64,000 nucleotides of DNA from Kushneria phyllosphaerae. Its GTDB lineage: Bacteria > Pseudomonadota > Gammaproteobacteria > Pseudomonadales > Halomonadaceae. Below are positions 44,145 through 53,535 of this stretch, in pieces. The notes beneath the pieces were generated by a model, which was not told where the DNA came from, ran no database searches, and was given only the letters and a program-made list of their open reading frames with translations. Location of the stretch: positions 186,001-250,000 of the forward strand of contig NZ_ONZI01000001.1 in NCBI RefSeq assembly GCF_900312995.1, in the 5' to 3' direction. Each line of letters begins with the position of its first letter. Position 1 is the stretch's first letter. Both the position numbers and the translations under genes were made by a program.

Positions 44145-45044
44145 TCAGGGATAGCGGCCCTCGAGCCGATTGGCCACCAGTTCCTCGAGAATCTCGTTGG
44201 TCAGTGTCATGGCCGGTGTGGCGGGCTCACGACGGCGACTACAGATGATGGGAGAGGTGATGTTGGACTCGGCCAGGCGCACGTAGACAATCTCGTCACG
44301 GTGCATGCGCATCACCTGCTCCGGCACCAGACTAAATCCCATGTCGGAGGCGACCAGACCAATCGCGGTCTGTAGCTCGTTGGTCTCCTGAATCACGCGC
44401 ACCCTGAGTCCACGCAGACGAAACAGTGCCAGCACCGCATCGGCGTAGCTGGGCCGCGGTGAGGCGGGATAAGTAATCAGCGGATACTCCGCCAGCTGAG
44501 CCAGCGTCGGCGTGGTATTGGCCAGCGGATGCGATACCGGCAGCGCTGCCACGATCGGCTCGTTGAACAGCACTTCCTGCACGATATCCGGATCATCAAT
44601 TCGCAGTCGACCAAAGCCGATATCGATGCGACCGGCCTTGAGCGCCTGAATCTGACTGACCGTGGTCAGCTCCAGCAGTAACAGTTCGATATCATCCGTT
44701 TGCCTCAGGCGACGGATCAGCTGCGGCAGCTGCCCGTAAAGCAGTGATCCCACCATACCGATCCCGAACACCTGATGGCCCCGCCGCGCCATTCGTCGCG
44801 TGGCGGCAACGGTGGTATCCACCTTTTCCAGTATCTGCAGGGCGTGTTCCAGAAAGAACTTGCCCTCATGGGTCAGCGCCAGTCCGCGCGGTTTTCTCTC
44901 GAACAGGGCAGCCCCAAGCTCCGTTTCCAGCTGCCTGATGCGCCGCGTCAGCGGCGGCTGTGCCATGTTCAGTCGCTCGGCGGCATGGGTCATGTTGAGC
45001 TCTTCGGCCACCGTACAGAAATAACGCAGCTGGCGAATGTCCAT
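44145..45044 (-). CDS. catR: LysR-family regulator of the catechol genes
   Basis: A 299-residue LTTR with the CatR/BenM-type opening MDIRQLRYFCTVAEELNMTHAAERLNM and the helix-turn-helix AQPPLTRRIRQLE (about 30-42); the effector domain runs from about 90. ATG 45044 follows GGAAGG; the upstream reading adds 20 unrelated residues. Divergent from catB, as in pseudomonads and Acinetobacter. cis,cis-Muconate is the expected inducer. No separate benR or benM is present, so it may also govern benABCD. Confidence 0.9.
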   Translation of the reverse strand: MDIRQLRYFCTVAEELNMTHAAERLNMAQPPLTRRIRQLETELGAALFERKPRGLALTHEGKFFLEHALQILEKVDTTVAATRRMARRGHQVFGIGMVGSLLYGQLPQLIRRLRQTDDIELLLLELTTVSQIQALKAGRIDIGFGRLRIDDPDIVQEVLFNEPIVAALPVSHPLANTTPTLAQLAEYPLITYPASPRPSYADAVLALFRLRGLRVRVIQETNELQTAIGLVASDMGFSLVPEQVMRMHRDEIVYVRLAESNITSPIICSRRREPATPAMTLTNEILEELVANRLEGRYP

Positions 45045-45071
45045 GGATACCTTCCGGGTATGGATAACGAC

Positions 45072-45094
45072 CCAAACGATATTTTTTCGGTTGG
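45072..45094. promoter_or_regulatory. Interrupted dyad in the catR-catB intergenic region, candidate CatR site
   Basis: CCAAACGA-TATTTTT-TCGGTTGG: arms pair at 7 of 8 positions around an AT-rich centre, a layout usual for LysR recognition sites. It lies 28 bases from the catR start and 47 from catB. Confidence 0.55.
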
Positions 45095-45140
45095 TGTGAG
45101 GCAATCAGACTTACGTCATTGCCACACAAAGAGACCGACC

Positions 45141-46259
45141 ATGCCTGCCATCATCGAGTCGATTACTACCCAGCTTGTCGACCTGCCTACCATCCGGCCG
45201 CACCGGCTTTCCATGACCACCATGGCCTGCCAGACGCTGGTCATCGTGCGCTTGCGCACCTCCGATGGCATTGAAGGCATCGGCGAGGGCACCACTATCG
45301 GCGGGCTGAGCTACAGCGCGGAAAGCCCTGAAAGCATCAAGTGCAACATCGATGCATGGATGGCGCCACTGCTGATCGGCCAGCCGGCCGACAACATCAA
45401 TGCCCTGATGGCCCGTCTGGACCGCCACGTGCGCGGTAACGCCATTGCCCGCTCGGCGCTGGAAACGGCGCTGCTCGACAGTCAGGGCAAGCGTCTTGGC
45501 GTCTCGGTTGCCGAACTTCTGGGCGGCGCGGTGCATAAGCATCTGGCAGTGCTCTGGACGCTGGCCAGCGGCGATACCCAAAAGGACATCGATGAGGCTT
45601 TCCAGCGTCTGGACGAGCGCCGTCATCAGCAGTTCAAGCTCAAGCTGGGGGCTAATGCCCTGCGTGACGATCTGCGCCATGTCGAGTCGATCTGTGCCGC
45701 GCTCGACGGCCGTGCCGGCGTCCAGGTCGATATCAATCAGGCCTGGGATGAGGCTACGGCCGTACAGGGCATCGCTGCACTCGAAGCCGCCGGCGTCGCG
45801 TTGATCGAACAACCCATTTCCGCGCGCAACGTGTGTGGGCTCACCCGTCTGGCCAATCGGTTCAGAGTGCCGATGCTCGCCGATGAAGCCGTACAGGACA
45901 CAGGCGACGGCCTGACACTGTTGAGTGCCGGGTTCAGCGGCGCCTTTGCCCTCAAGATCGCCAAGGCCGGCGGCCCTCGCGGGGCGCTTGCGCTGGCCCG
46001 TACGGCACAGGCCGGGGGCATCGGCCTCTACGGCGGCACCATGCTGGAAGGCACCATCGGCACCGCCGCCTCACTCCACGCCTGGTCTGCGCTGCCGTCA
46101 CTCGAATGGGGCACCGAAATGTTTGGCCCGCTGCTTTTAAAAGACGACATCGTCACCGAAGGGCTTCGCTATCACGAATTCGGCGTTGACCTGCCTCGCG
46201 GACCGGGCCTTGGCATCGCCCTTGATGAAGACCGGCTGCGCTTTTACAGCCGCCCATGA
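45141..46259 (+). CDS. catB: Muconate cycloisomerase
   Basis: Enolase-superfamily enzyme of 372 residues lactonising cis,cis-muconate to muconolactone. The capping domain motif TTIGGLSYSAESPESIK lies near 50. Catalytic Lys is in FKLKLGA (about 168) and metal acids in VQVDINQAWD (about 198), LIEQPI (about 224) and LADEAVQ (about 250); the KIAKAGG segment follows at about 274. First gene of catBCA, divergent from catR. Confidence 0.95.
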   Translation: MPAIIESITTQLVDLPTIRPHRLSMTTMACQTLVIVRLRTSDGIEGIGEGTTIGGLSYSAESPESIKCNIDAWMAPLLIGQPADNINALMARLDRHVRGNAIARSALETALLDSQGKRLGVSVAELLGGAVHKHLAVLWTLASGDTQKDIDEAFQRLDERRHQQFKLKLGANALRDDLRHVESICAALDGRAGVQVDINQAWDEATAVQGIAALEAAGVALIEQPISARNVCGLTRLANRFRVPMLADEAVQDTGDGLTLLSAGFSGAFALKIAKAGGPRGALALARTAQAGGIGLYGGTMLEGTIGTAASLHAWSALPSLEWGTEMFGPLLLKDDIVTEGLRYHEFGVDLPRGPGLGIALDEDRLRFYSRP

Positions 46260-46275
46260 CTCAGGAGAAATTCCC

Positions 46276-46566
46276 ATGCTGTTTCACGTCGAAATGACCG
46301 TCAATCTGCCGCCTGACATGCCCGAAGAGCAGGCTGCCGAGATCAAGGCGACAGAAAAGGCGTACTCCCAAACGCTGCAACAAAAGGGCACGTGGCGACA
46401 TCTGTGGCGCGTCGCCGGCAGCTACTCGAACGTCAGCATTTTTGACGTCAGGGACAACGATGAACTGCAGCGCATCATCAGTGGCCTGCCACTGTTTCCG
46501 TACATGGAAATCCGTGTCCGCCCGCTGTGCCGCCACCCATCATCCATTCGCGATGATGACAGCTGA
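46276..46566 (+). CDS. catC: Muconolactone delta-isomerase
   Basis: A 96-residue ferredoxin-like protein forming decamers, isomerising muconolactone to 3-oxoadipate enol-lactone. Family pattern MLFHVEMTVNLPPDMP at the start, then GTWRHLWRVAGSYSNVSIFDV and LPLFPYMEIRVRPLCRHPS at the end. Sits 16 bases after catB with AGGAGA in front. The product must be taken by PcaL because no catD is present here. Confidence 0.96.
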   Translation: MLFHVEMTVNLPPDMPEEQAAEIKATEKAYSQTLQQKGTWRHLWRVAGSYSNVSIFDVRDNDELQRIISGLPLFPYMEIRVRPLCRHPSSIRDDDS

Positions 46567-46624
46567 AGTCTGACAAAACGTTTTTGACCGCACCGAATTC
46601 AACCTGAATGAAGAGGTAGTCATC

Positions 46625-47596
46625 ATGAGCGTAAAGATCTTTGATACCCAGGACGTGCAGGACTTTCTTGTCAGGGTCAGCGGGCTGGAGCTCTCTGGCG
46701 GCAACGAGCGCGCCAAACAGATTGTGCATCGCCTGGTGGGCGATCTGTTCAGGCTGATCGACGATTTCGACGTCACCGAGGAAGAGTACTGGGCCGGCAT
46801 CAACCTGCTCAACGCACTCGGCAGTCAGACCCAGTTCGGTCTGCTCTCGCCGGGGCTTGGCTTCGACCATTTCCTGGATATGCGCCACGACGCCATGGAT
46901 GCCGAAGCCCAGCGCACCGGCAGCACGCCGCGCACCATCGAAGGCCCGCTGTATGTGGCCGGCGCGCCGGAAGCCACGGGGTTTGCCCGCATGAGCGATG
47001 AGGCCACCGAGGGCGAGACCATGTGGCTGACCGGTCAGGTGCGCGACGTGGACGGCACCCCGATCGCTGGCGCCAAAGTCGAGATCTGGCACGCCAACGA
47101 CAAGGGCGGTTACTCCTTTTTCGACCCGTCCCAGCCCGACTACAACCTGCGTCGCACCATCTACACCGATAGCGAGGGCCGCTACGTCGCCCGTAGCGTC
47201 ATCCCTTCAGGCTATGGCGTGCCCGAGGGCGCGCCCACGGACGTGGTACTCAAGTCATTGGGCCGCCACGGCGAGCGCCCGGCCCACATTCACTTTTTCA
47301 TCTCGGCACCGGGCCATCAGCACCTCACCACCCAGATCAACCTGGCCGGCGACCCGTACACGTTCGATGACTTTGCCTTTGCCACCCGCGAAGAGTTGGT
47401 GATTCCCGCCGAGCGCATCGACGACGCCGCTGAAATTGCCCAACGCGAACTGGACGGCCCGTTCTCGCAGGTCGTGTTCGACATTGACCTGTCGCCGACC
47501 GAGGAGGTCGAGCTGCAAACGCGCCACGCCCGGCCGCGCGCCAAGGAAAACGCGCACGATCTGGCCAGCCAGCTGGCAGGCACCGCGAAGGTCTAG
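46625..47596 (+). CDS. catA: Catechol 1,2-dioxygenase
   Basis: Intradiol dioxygenase of 323 residues with the N-terminal helical dimerisation domain (about 1-105) and a catalytic beta-sandwich. The Fe ligands are Tyr in EGPLYVAGAPE (about 105-112 as start of the domain) and YNLRRTIYTD (about 175), plus His pair in ERPAHIHFFIS (about 220 and 222). It cleaves catechol to cis,cis-muconate. It follows catC after 58 bases. Confidence 0.95.
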   Translation: MSVKIFDTQDVQDFLVRVSGLELSGGNERAKQIVHRLVGDLFRLIDDFDVTEEEYWAGINLLNALGSQTQFGLLSPGLGFDHFLDMRHDAMDAEAQRTGSTPRTIEGPLYVAGAPEATGFARMSDEATEGETMWLTGQVRDVDGTPIAGAKVEIWHANDKGGYSFFDPSQPDYNLRRTIYTDSEGRYVARSVIPSGYGVPEGAPTDVVLKSLGRHGERPAHIHFFISAPGHQHLTTQINLAGDPYTFDDFAFATREELVIPAERIDDAAEIAQRELDGPFSQVVFDIDLSPTEEVELQTRHARPRAKENAHDLASQLAGTAKV

Positions 47597-47665
47597 CCCG
47601 CTCGCAGAACTTACTGACTGACTGACACCGTGACCACGGCAGCTTCCGAGCTGGCGCTGAAAAGG

Positions 47666-47688
47666 CTGTCGCTTAAAAAAACCGACAG
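47666..47688. promoter_or_regulatory. Inverted repeat upstream of benA
   Basis: CTGTCG-N11-CGACAG with an A-rich centre (TTAAAAAAA), 31 bases before the benA start in the 122-base gap after catA. It may be a regulator site or an mRNA hairpin. The same gap also holds a short ACTG repeat near 47611-47624. Confidence 0.4.
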
Positions 47689-47718
47689 CACACTAAAAAA
47701 TGGCCGAGGAGCGCGATC

Positions 47719-49104
47719 ATGACAATGCAGCTTGATCAACTCGAAACCCGCATTCGCAATACCGTTCAGGATAACCCTGAACAGGGCATCTTCCGCTGCC
47801 ACCGCAGCATGTTCACCGATCCGGCCTTTTTCGAACTGGAGCTGAAGCACATCTTCGAAGGCAACTGGCTGTTCATGGCCCACGAAAGCCAGATTCCGGA
47901 ACCGGGTGACTATTTCACCCTGTTCATGGGACGCCAGCCGGTCATCATCACCCGGGACAAGGAGGGCGAGCTGCATGCGATGCTCAACACCTGCAGCCAC
48001 CGGGGCGCCACGCTGTGCCGCAAGCGTCGCGGCAACAAGACCACGCTGACCTGCCCGTTCCATGGCTGGTCGTTCAAAAACGACGGCCGCCTGCTCAAGG
48101 CCAAAAATGAAAAGACCGGTGCCTACCCTGATGGGTTCAAGCAGGACGGCTCGCACGATCTCAAGCATCTGCCGCGCTTTGAAACCTACCGTGGATTTCT
48201 GTTCGGCAGCCTCAGTGATGACGTGAAGCCACTGACCGAGCATCTGGGCGAAACCACCAAAATCATCGACAACATCGTCGATCAGGCGCCCGAAGGCCTC
48301 GAGGTGCTAAGGGGCACCTCGACGTATACCTTCGACGGCAACTGGAAGCTGGGCGCGGAAAACGGCGCCGACGGCTACCACGTCAGCTCCGTGCACTGGA
48401 ACTACGCCTCCACCATGGACCGTCGCGACTACGACAAGGGCGGCACCCGGGCAGTCGATGCCAACGGCTGGTCGAAGAGCATGGGCGGGTTCTACTCCTA
48501 TGAAAACGGCCACATGATGCTCTGGACCCGGCTGATCAATCCGGAAGTCCGACCGGTCTACCAGCGTCGTGACGAGATCACCGCCGAATTCGGCGAGGCA
48601 CGCGGCGACGCCATCGTCAATCAGACCCGCAATCTGTGCCTGTACCCCAACGTCTACCTGATGGATCAGTTCTCCACTCAGCTTCGAACCATCCGTCCGC
48701 TGGCCGTGAACAAGAGCGAGGTCACCATCGTCTGTTTCGCGCCGAAAGGAGAATCCGACGAGAGCCGCGCGCTGCGCATTCGTCAGTACGAGGATTTTTT
48801 CAACGTCAGCGGCATGGGCACACCGGACGATCTGGAAGAGTTCCGCGCCTGCCAGAGAGGCTACGCCGCCGAAAACCTCGAATGGAACGACCTGAGCCGC
48901 GGCGCCAAACAGTGGATCGAAGGCCCGGATGATAACGCCCGCGCCGTCGACATGAAGCCGCTTTTGAGCGGGGCCTCTCCCGAGGACGAAGGGCTTTATG
49001 TTTTGCACCACAAGCACTGGGTTGAAGAGATGTTGCGCGCCGTGGACCGCGAGCGTTCACAGCTGATCGCCACCAGCATCGGCGACGAGGAGGACGTGGC
49101 ATGA
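47719..49104 (+). CDS. benA: Benzoate 1,2-dioxygenase, large (alpha) subunit
   Basis: A 461-residue Rieske oxygenase alpha chain. Rieske ligands in CSHRGATLC and CPFHGWSF (about 94-117); the iron site Asp/His segment is in [16 protein letters not shown] (about 214-229). It dihydroxylates benzoate to the cis-1,2-diol. GAGGAG lies about 8 bases before ATG 47719. It overlaps benB by 4 bases. Confidence 0.95.
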   Translation: MTMQLDQLETRIRNTVQDNPEQGIFRCHRSMFTDPAFFELELKHIFEGNWLFMAHESQIPEPGDYFTLFMGRQPVIITRDKEGELHAMLNTCSHRGATLCRKRRGNKTTLTCPFHGWSFKNDGRLLKAKNEKTGAYPDGFKQDGSHDLKHLPRFETYRGFLFGSLSDDVKPLTEHLGETTKIIDNIVDQAPEGLEVLRGTSTYTFDGNWKLGAENGADGYHVSSVHWNYASTMDRRDYDKGGTRAVDANGWSKSMGGFYSYENGHMMLWTRLINPEVRPVYQRRDEITAEFGEARGDAIVNQTRNLCLYPNVYLMDQFSTQLRTIRPLAVNKSEVTIVCFAPKGESDESRALRIRQYEDFFNVSGMGTPDDLEEFRACQRGYAAENLEWNDLSRGAKQWIEGPDDNARAVDMKPLLSGASPEDEGLYVLHHKHWVEEMLRAVDRERSQLIATSIGDEEDVA

Positions 49105-49592
49105 GTCTCGACTATCTCGATGTACAAGCCTTTGTGTTTCGTGAAGCCCGGCTGCTGGACGATCGCCAGTGGGATGAATGGCTTGCCTGCTATCACGAGG
49201 ACGCCGTGTTCTGGATGCCGGCCTGGGACGATAACGACCAGCTCACCGAAGACCCGCATCGCGAAATCTCGCTGATCTACTACCCCAATCGTCAGGGGCT
49301 GGAGGACCGGGTCTACCGGATCAAGACCGAGCGCTCCGGTGCCACCAGCATCCCCGAGCCACGGGTGACGCATCAGATCTCGAACCTCGAGATTGTGTCC
49401 CGCGAGGCGCAAACGCTTCATCTGCGCTTCAACTGGCACAACCTGAGCCACCGCTATCACGAGACCCACAGCTTTTTCGGTACCTCGTTCTACATTCTCG
49501 ACATCAGCGGCGACACGCCCCTGATTCGCGAAAAGAAAGTGGTGCTGAACAACGACTATATCCACCAGGTGATCGATATCTATCACATCTGA
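49101..49592 (+). CDS. benB: Benzoate 1,2-dioxygenase, small (beta) subunit
   Basis: A 163-residue ring-hydroxylating dioxygenase beta chain (NTF2-like fold), with [19 protein letters not shown] near 22 and [16 protein letters not shown] near 88. It packs with BenA in an alpha3beta3 oxygenase. Starts on the benA stop (ATGA) and is followed by benC after 22 bases. Confidence 0.94.
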   Translation: MSLDYLDVQAFVFREARLLDDRQWDEWLACYHEDAVFWMPAWDDNDQLTEDPHREISLIYYPNRQGLEDRVYRIKTERSGATSIPEPRVTHQISNLEIVSREAQTLHLRFNWHNLSHRYHETHSFFGTSFYILDISGDTPLIREKKVVLNNDYIHQVIDIYHI

Positions 49593-49614
49593 TGGGGCCG
49601 GGAGGGATAACGTC

Positions 49615-50640
49615 ATGGAATACAGCATTGCACTCAACTTCGAGGACGGCGTCACTCGTTTTATCCAGTGTCGCGACAACGAAACCGTGCTCGACGCCGC
49701 CTATCGGCAGCGCATCAATCTGCCGATGGACTGCTCTGATGGCGTCTGTGGCACCTGCAAGGGCCAGTGTGAACGCGGCGAGTTTGACCTCGGTGACGAT
49801 TATCTGGACGAGGCGCTCTCTGACGAGGAAGCTGCCCGCGGCCAGGTCCTGACCTGCCAGATGGTGCCGGCCTCGGACTGCGTCATCCGCATAGCGGCCG
49901 ACTCCCAGCGCTGCAAGACCGGCATTGCCGAATACGGGGGGGCTGTCGCGGGCGTCGAGACGCTGTCGGACGACAGTCTCGAGCTGAGCATTGACCTGGA
50001 CGACGGCGCGGCGCTGGGCTTTCTGCCCGGCCAGTACGTCAACATCGACATTCCCGGCGAGAACGAATACCGCGCCTACTCGTTCAGCTCCCCGCCGGGT
50101 GCGGATCGGGCAACCTTTCTGATCCGCAACGTGCCCGACGGCCGCATGAGCGGCTATCTGCGCGAGCGGGCCGCGCCGGGGGATCGCCTGATGCTCAAGG
50201 GCCCGCTGGGCAGTTTTTATCTGCGCCCGGTTACCCGGCCGATTCTGATGCTGGCCGGTGGCACGGGGCTGGCGCCGATGCTCGCGATGCTCTCTCAGCT
50301 CAGCGAGCAGGGCTGTGAGCAGCCGGTGCACCTGATCTACGGCGTCAACCGGGACGATCATCTGGTCAAGTGCGAGGCGCTGGACGCGCTCACCGAGGCC
50401 CTGCCGGACTTCGCCTACACCACGGTGGTGGTGGATGAGACCAGCGAGCACCCGCGCAAGGGCTACGTCACCCATCATCTGGCCGCCGAGATGCTTAACG
50501 ACGGTGATGTGGACGTCTATCTCTGCGGGCCGCCGCCCATGGTTGATGCGGTGCTGGCGCACTTCGAGACGCTGGGTCAGCAGCCGGCCGGCTTCTATTA
50601 CGAAAAATTTACGCCCAAACGGGTTGAGGAGGCGGCATGA
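49615..50640 (+). CDS. benC: Benzoate 1,2-dioxygenase, reductase component
   Basis: A 341-residue reductase. An N-terminal plant-type 2Fe-2S ferredoxin has CSDGVCGTCKGQC (about 42-54) and a fourth Cys near 80. A FAD-binding domain with YRAYSFSSPPG (about 158) and an NADH domain with LMLAGGTGLAPMLAM (about 212) follow. It feeds electrons to BenAB. Overlaps benD by 4 bases. Confidence 0.95.
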   Translation: MEYSIALNFEDGVTRFIQCRDNETVLDAAYRQRINLPMDCSDGVCGTCKGQCERGEFDLGDDYLDEALSDEEAARGQVLTCQMVPASDCVIRIAADSQRCKTGIAEYGGAVAGVETLSDDSLELSIDLDDGAALGFLPGQYVNIDIPGENEYRAYSFSSPPGADRATFLIRNVPDGRMSGYLRERAAPGDRLMLKGPLGSFYLRPVTRPILMLAGGTGLAPMLAMLSQLSEQGCEQPVHLIYGVNRDDHLVKCEALDALTEALPDFAYTTVVVDETSEHPRKGYVTHHLAAEMLNDGDVDVYLCGPPPMVDAVLAHFETLGQQPAGFYYEKFTPKRVEEAA

Positions 50641-51437
50641 GTGCTAAGACATCGCCTCTGGGGCGCTTTCAGGATCGCGTGATGGTGATCACCGGCGCCG
50701 CTCAGGGCATCGGCCGGCGCCTGGCCGAACGCGCCGCCGAGGAAGGGGCGCGGCTGGCACTGGTGGATCGCGCCGAGGCGCTTCAGGCGCTGGTGGATAG
50801 CCTCACCGAAGCGGGGCATGAGGCCATCGGCGTTCAGGCCGATCTTGAGCAGTGGGCCGGCGCCGAACAGGCGGTCAAGCAGATTATTGATCACTACGGT
50901 CGGGTCGATGTGCTGATCAACAATGTCGGCGGCGCGATCAACTTCAAGCCCTTTACCGAGTTCAGCGAGGCCGAGATCGGGGCTGAAATCCAGCGCTCGC
51001 TGATGCCGACGCTCTGGTGCTGTCGCGCGGTATTGCCGGCCATGATCGCCCGCGAGCATGGGGTAATCGTCAACGTCTCGTCTGCGGCCACCCGGGGGAT
51101 TCATCGCATCCCCTATTCGGCGGCCAAGGGCGGCATCAATGCGCTGACGACCTCTCTGGCGTTCGAGGTGGCCGAGTACGGCATCCGCGTGGTCGCCACT
51201 GCCCCCGGCGGCACGTCTGCTCCGCCGCGACAGATTTCCCGCGGCACCCCCGAGGCCCGCACCGATCAGGAACGCGACTGGTTTCAGGCGCACATCGATC
51301 AGACCCTTTCATCAAGCTTCATGAAGCGCTACGCCACCCTCGACGAGCAGGCCGCCCCCATTCTGTTTCTGGCCTCCGATGAGGCCGGCTATATCACCGG
51401 CTCGGTCGTTCCGGTGGCCGGCGGCGACAGCGGCTAG
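50637..51437 (+). CDS. benD: Benzoate diol dehydrogenase
   Basis: Short-chain dehydrogenase of 266 residues oxidising and decarboxylating the benzoate cis-diol to catechol. NAD motif TGAAQGIGRR (about 20-29), NNVG (about 98) and the catalytic YSAAKGG (about 160-166). It closes the benABCD operon. Stop-start overlaps through benA-D suggest one coupled message. Confidence 0.94.
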   Translation: MSAKTSPLGRFQDRVMVITGAAQGIGRRLAERAAEEGARLALVDRAEALQALVDSLTEAGHEAIGVQADLEQWAGAEQAVKQIIDHYGRVDVLINNVGGAINFKPFTEFSEAEIGAEIQRSLMPTLWCCRAVLPAMIAREHGVIVNVSSAATRGIHRIPYSAAKGGINALTTSLAFEVAEYGIRVVATAPGGTSAPPRQISRGTPEARTDQERDWFQAHIDQTLSSSFMKRYATLDEQAAPILFLASDEAGYITGSVVPVAGGDSG

Positions 51438-51509
51438 ATCACGGATCAAGCGACCACCCGACTGATACCAGGCCAACAACGCCAATAACACTGTCAGGAG
51501 CCACGAATC

Positions 51510-52724
51510 ATGTCATCGATCCAGGGACCTTCTCTCACCTCAGTCCGACCGATCACGGGCCGTTTCGCCACCACCGCACTCACGCTGGCCGCCACGTGGG
51601 TGCTCGCCACGCCCGCCGCCCAGGCCAACAACGGCTTCAACATGCCGGGATATGGCACTCGTGCACTGGGCATGGGCGGGGCATCGATCGCGCTGCCGCA
51701 GGATTCTCTGGCAGCGGCCAACAACCCGGCCGGCATGGCGCTGGTGGGGGATCGTTTCGACGTCGATCTGGCCGTGATCTCGGCCGATCTGGATCTGGAT
51801 GTCGCCGGCAATGGTTACCACGATTCGCCGCTGCCGCTGGTACCCGAGTTCGGCTTCAACCGCCGCCTGTCAGACGACTGGACCGCGGGGGTCTCGGTGG
51901 TCAGCAACGGCGTCGAGCTCGATTATGGCGAGGCGGTACCCGGTTACGGCACCACCGATCTCAAGTCGAAGCTGGTTCAGACCATCGTGCATCCCACTCT
52001 GACCTATCAGCTTGCCCCGGGGCACTACCTGGGGGCATCGCTGCTGCTCGGCGCGCAGCGTCTGAGGGTCAGCGGGGTCGAAAATCTCGGCCTTCAGGAC
52101 ACGGAAGGCGACTGGGCCACCGGATACGGCGCCGCCTTTGGCTACATCGGCAGGCTTTCTCCCGAATGGCAGGTGGGCGCGACCTATCGCACGCCAATGC
52201 GCTTCAGCCGGTTCGATGAGTACCGCCGCCTGTTACCGGAGGGTCGAGTCGACATGCCCCAACAGGCTGGTCTCGGCGTGGCCTACACCCCGACCGACCG
52301 CCTGACGCTGGCGCTGGATGTCATGTGGCTCGGCTGGGGAGAAGAGCACACCTGGGGCAACGCCTTTACCGAAGGCGGCGCGCTGGGCGATCGAAACGGC
52401 TCCGGCTTTGGCTGGCAGGATCAGCGCGTGGTGCGCTTTGGCGCCAGCTACGACGTAACGCCTGCCTGGACCGTGCGCGGCGGCGCCTCCTTTGCCAGTG
52501 AGCTGATGTCCGGTGATGAGTCGACGCTTGCAGCACTTGCGCCGCTGATGGGACGTGACCACTACACCCTCGGTACCAGCTACACCCTTGGCAACGGCAT
52601 CGAACTCAATGGCGCCTTCGTGCACATGCCGACAGAGCACCTGCACGGCGACGGGGCCTCGCAGGCCGTCGATGTGGGCATCGGGGTCGACATGCTGTCA
52701 CTGGGCATTGGCGTGCCCTTGTAA
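51510..52724 (+). CDS. salD: FadL/TodX-family outer-membrane channel (SalD-like)
   Basis: A 404-residue beta-barrel with a signal peptide of about 38 residues (cleavage after AQA). The FadL-family N-terminal hatch NNGFNMPGYGTRALGMGGASIAL follows, with the NPAGMA turn near 73. It would pass hydrophobic aromatics through the outer membrane. It precedes an esterase and a salicylate hydroxylase. In Acinetobacter baylyi the sal genes have a FadL-like SalD in the same company, so the name is by order and family, not by close comparison. Confidence 0.82.
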   Translation: MSSIQGPSLTSVRPITGRFATTALTLAATWVLATPAAQANNGFNMPGYGTRALGMGGASIALPQDSLAAANNPAGMALVGDRFDVDLAVISADLDLDVAGNGYHDSPLPLVPEFGFNRRLSDDWTAGVSVVSNGVELDYGEAVPGYGTTDLKSKLVQTIVHPTLTYQLAPGHYLGASLLLGAQRLRVSGVENLGLQDTEGDWATGYGAAFGYIGRLSPEWQVGATYRTPMRFSRFDEYRRLLPEGRVDMPQQAGLGVAYTPTDRLTLALDVMWLGWGEEHTWGNAFTEGGALGDRNGSGFGWQDQRVVRFGASYDVTPAWTVRGGASFASELMSGDESTLAALAPLMGRDHYTLGTSYTLGNGIELNGAFVHMPTEHLHGDGASQAVDVGIGVDMLSLGIGVPL

Positions 52725-52764
52725 GGTGCATATGAATGTTTTTCATCTTCGAGGAGAAAGGCTC

Positions 52765-53493
52765 ATGACTGCAACCAACGCACTGCTGCTGATTCACGGT
52801 TCCTTTTGCGACGCCGAGATCTGGCGCCCCGTCGCTGACCGGCTGCGCGACAAGGGCTACGAGGTGTTCGTGCCGACCATTGCCGGCCATGGCCCGGACG
52901 GTGACCGACGCGTCAGCCACGACGACTGCGTGGCCTCGCTGATCGACTACGTCGACAGCCACTGCCCGGATCGGTTTGTGGCACTGGCGCACAGCTGGGG
53001 CGGCACTTTGCTGCAGAAGCTGGCCGAGCTGCGTGGTGACCGACTCGAGCGGATGGTGTTTCACAACGCCTTTGTGCTGCGCGACGGTGAATCCATTCAC
53101 GACGTGTTGCCACCGGCCCATCGCGCACTCTGGGACCTTATCAAGGAGGATCCCAACGGCCTGATGCTGCCGTTTCCGGTCTTTCGTGACGCCTTTGCCA
53201 ATGACGTCGATCTTGAAACGGCGCAGGCCGCCTACTCACATGTGTCGCCCACCCCCGTACGCAGCCACTTCGACAAGGTCTCTCTGCCGACGTTCGAGCA
53301 GCTCGAGATTCCACGCAGCTGGCTTTACGCCTGGGACGACGTCGCGCTCACCCCCGGCGAGTTCGGCTGGCACCCGCGCATGAGTCAGCGGCTCGGCCTG
53401 TACCGCATGGTCTCCATGCCCGGCGGACACATGGTGTGTCAAAGCGCCCCCGATGCCCTGACCGAGGCCATCATCCAGGCCTCTCGGCCCTAG
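52765..53493 (+). CDS. salE: Alpha/beta hydrolase, probable salicylate-ester esterase (SalE-like)
   Basis: A 242-residue cytoplasmic alpha/beta hydrolase. Oxyanion region LLLIHGSFCD (about 6-15), nucleophile Ser in LAHSWGG (about 75) and C-terminal catalytic His in MPGGHMVCQ (about 221). ATG 52765 follows GAGGAGA. It lies 43 bases ahead of the salicylate hydroxylase gene, matching SalE of Acinetobacter, which hydrolyses alkyl salicylates. The substrate is inferred from this neighbourhood. Confidence 0.75.
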   Translation: MTATNALLLIHGSFCDAEIWRPVADRLRDKGYEVFVPTIAGHGPDGDRRVSHDDCVASLIDYVDSHCPDRFVALAHSWGGTLLQKLAELRGDRLERMVFHNAFVLRDGESIHDVLPPAHRALWDLIKEDPNGLMLPFPVFRDAFANDVDLETAQAAYSHVSPTPVRSHFDKVSLPTFEQLEIPRSWLYAWDDVALTPGEFGWHPRMSQRLGLYRMVSMPGGHMVCQSAPDALTEAIIQASRP

Positions 53494-53535
53494 GAAAGGC
53501 TGTCGATTTCGCACCGTTTTAAAGGGAGAGTCATC

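Noticed and set aside
47611-47624. Short ACTG tandem run in the catA-benA gap as a possible phase-variable repeat
   Set aside because: Only about three copies, too few for slippage-based variation.
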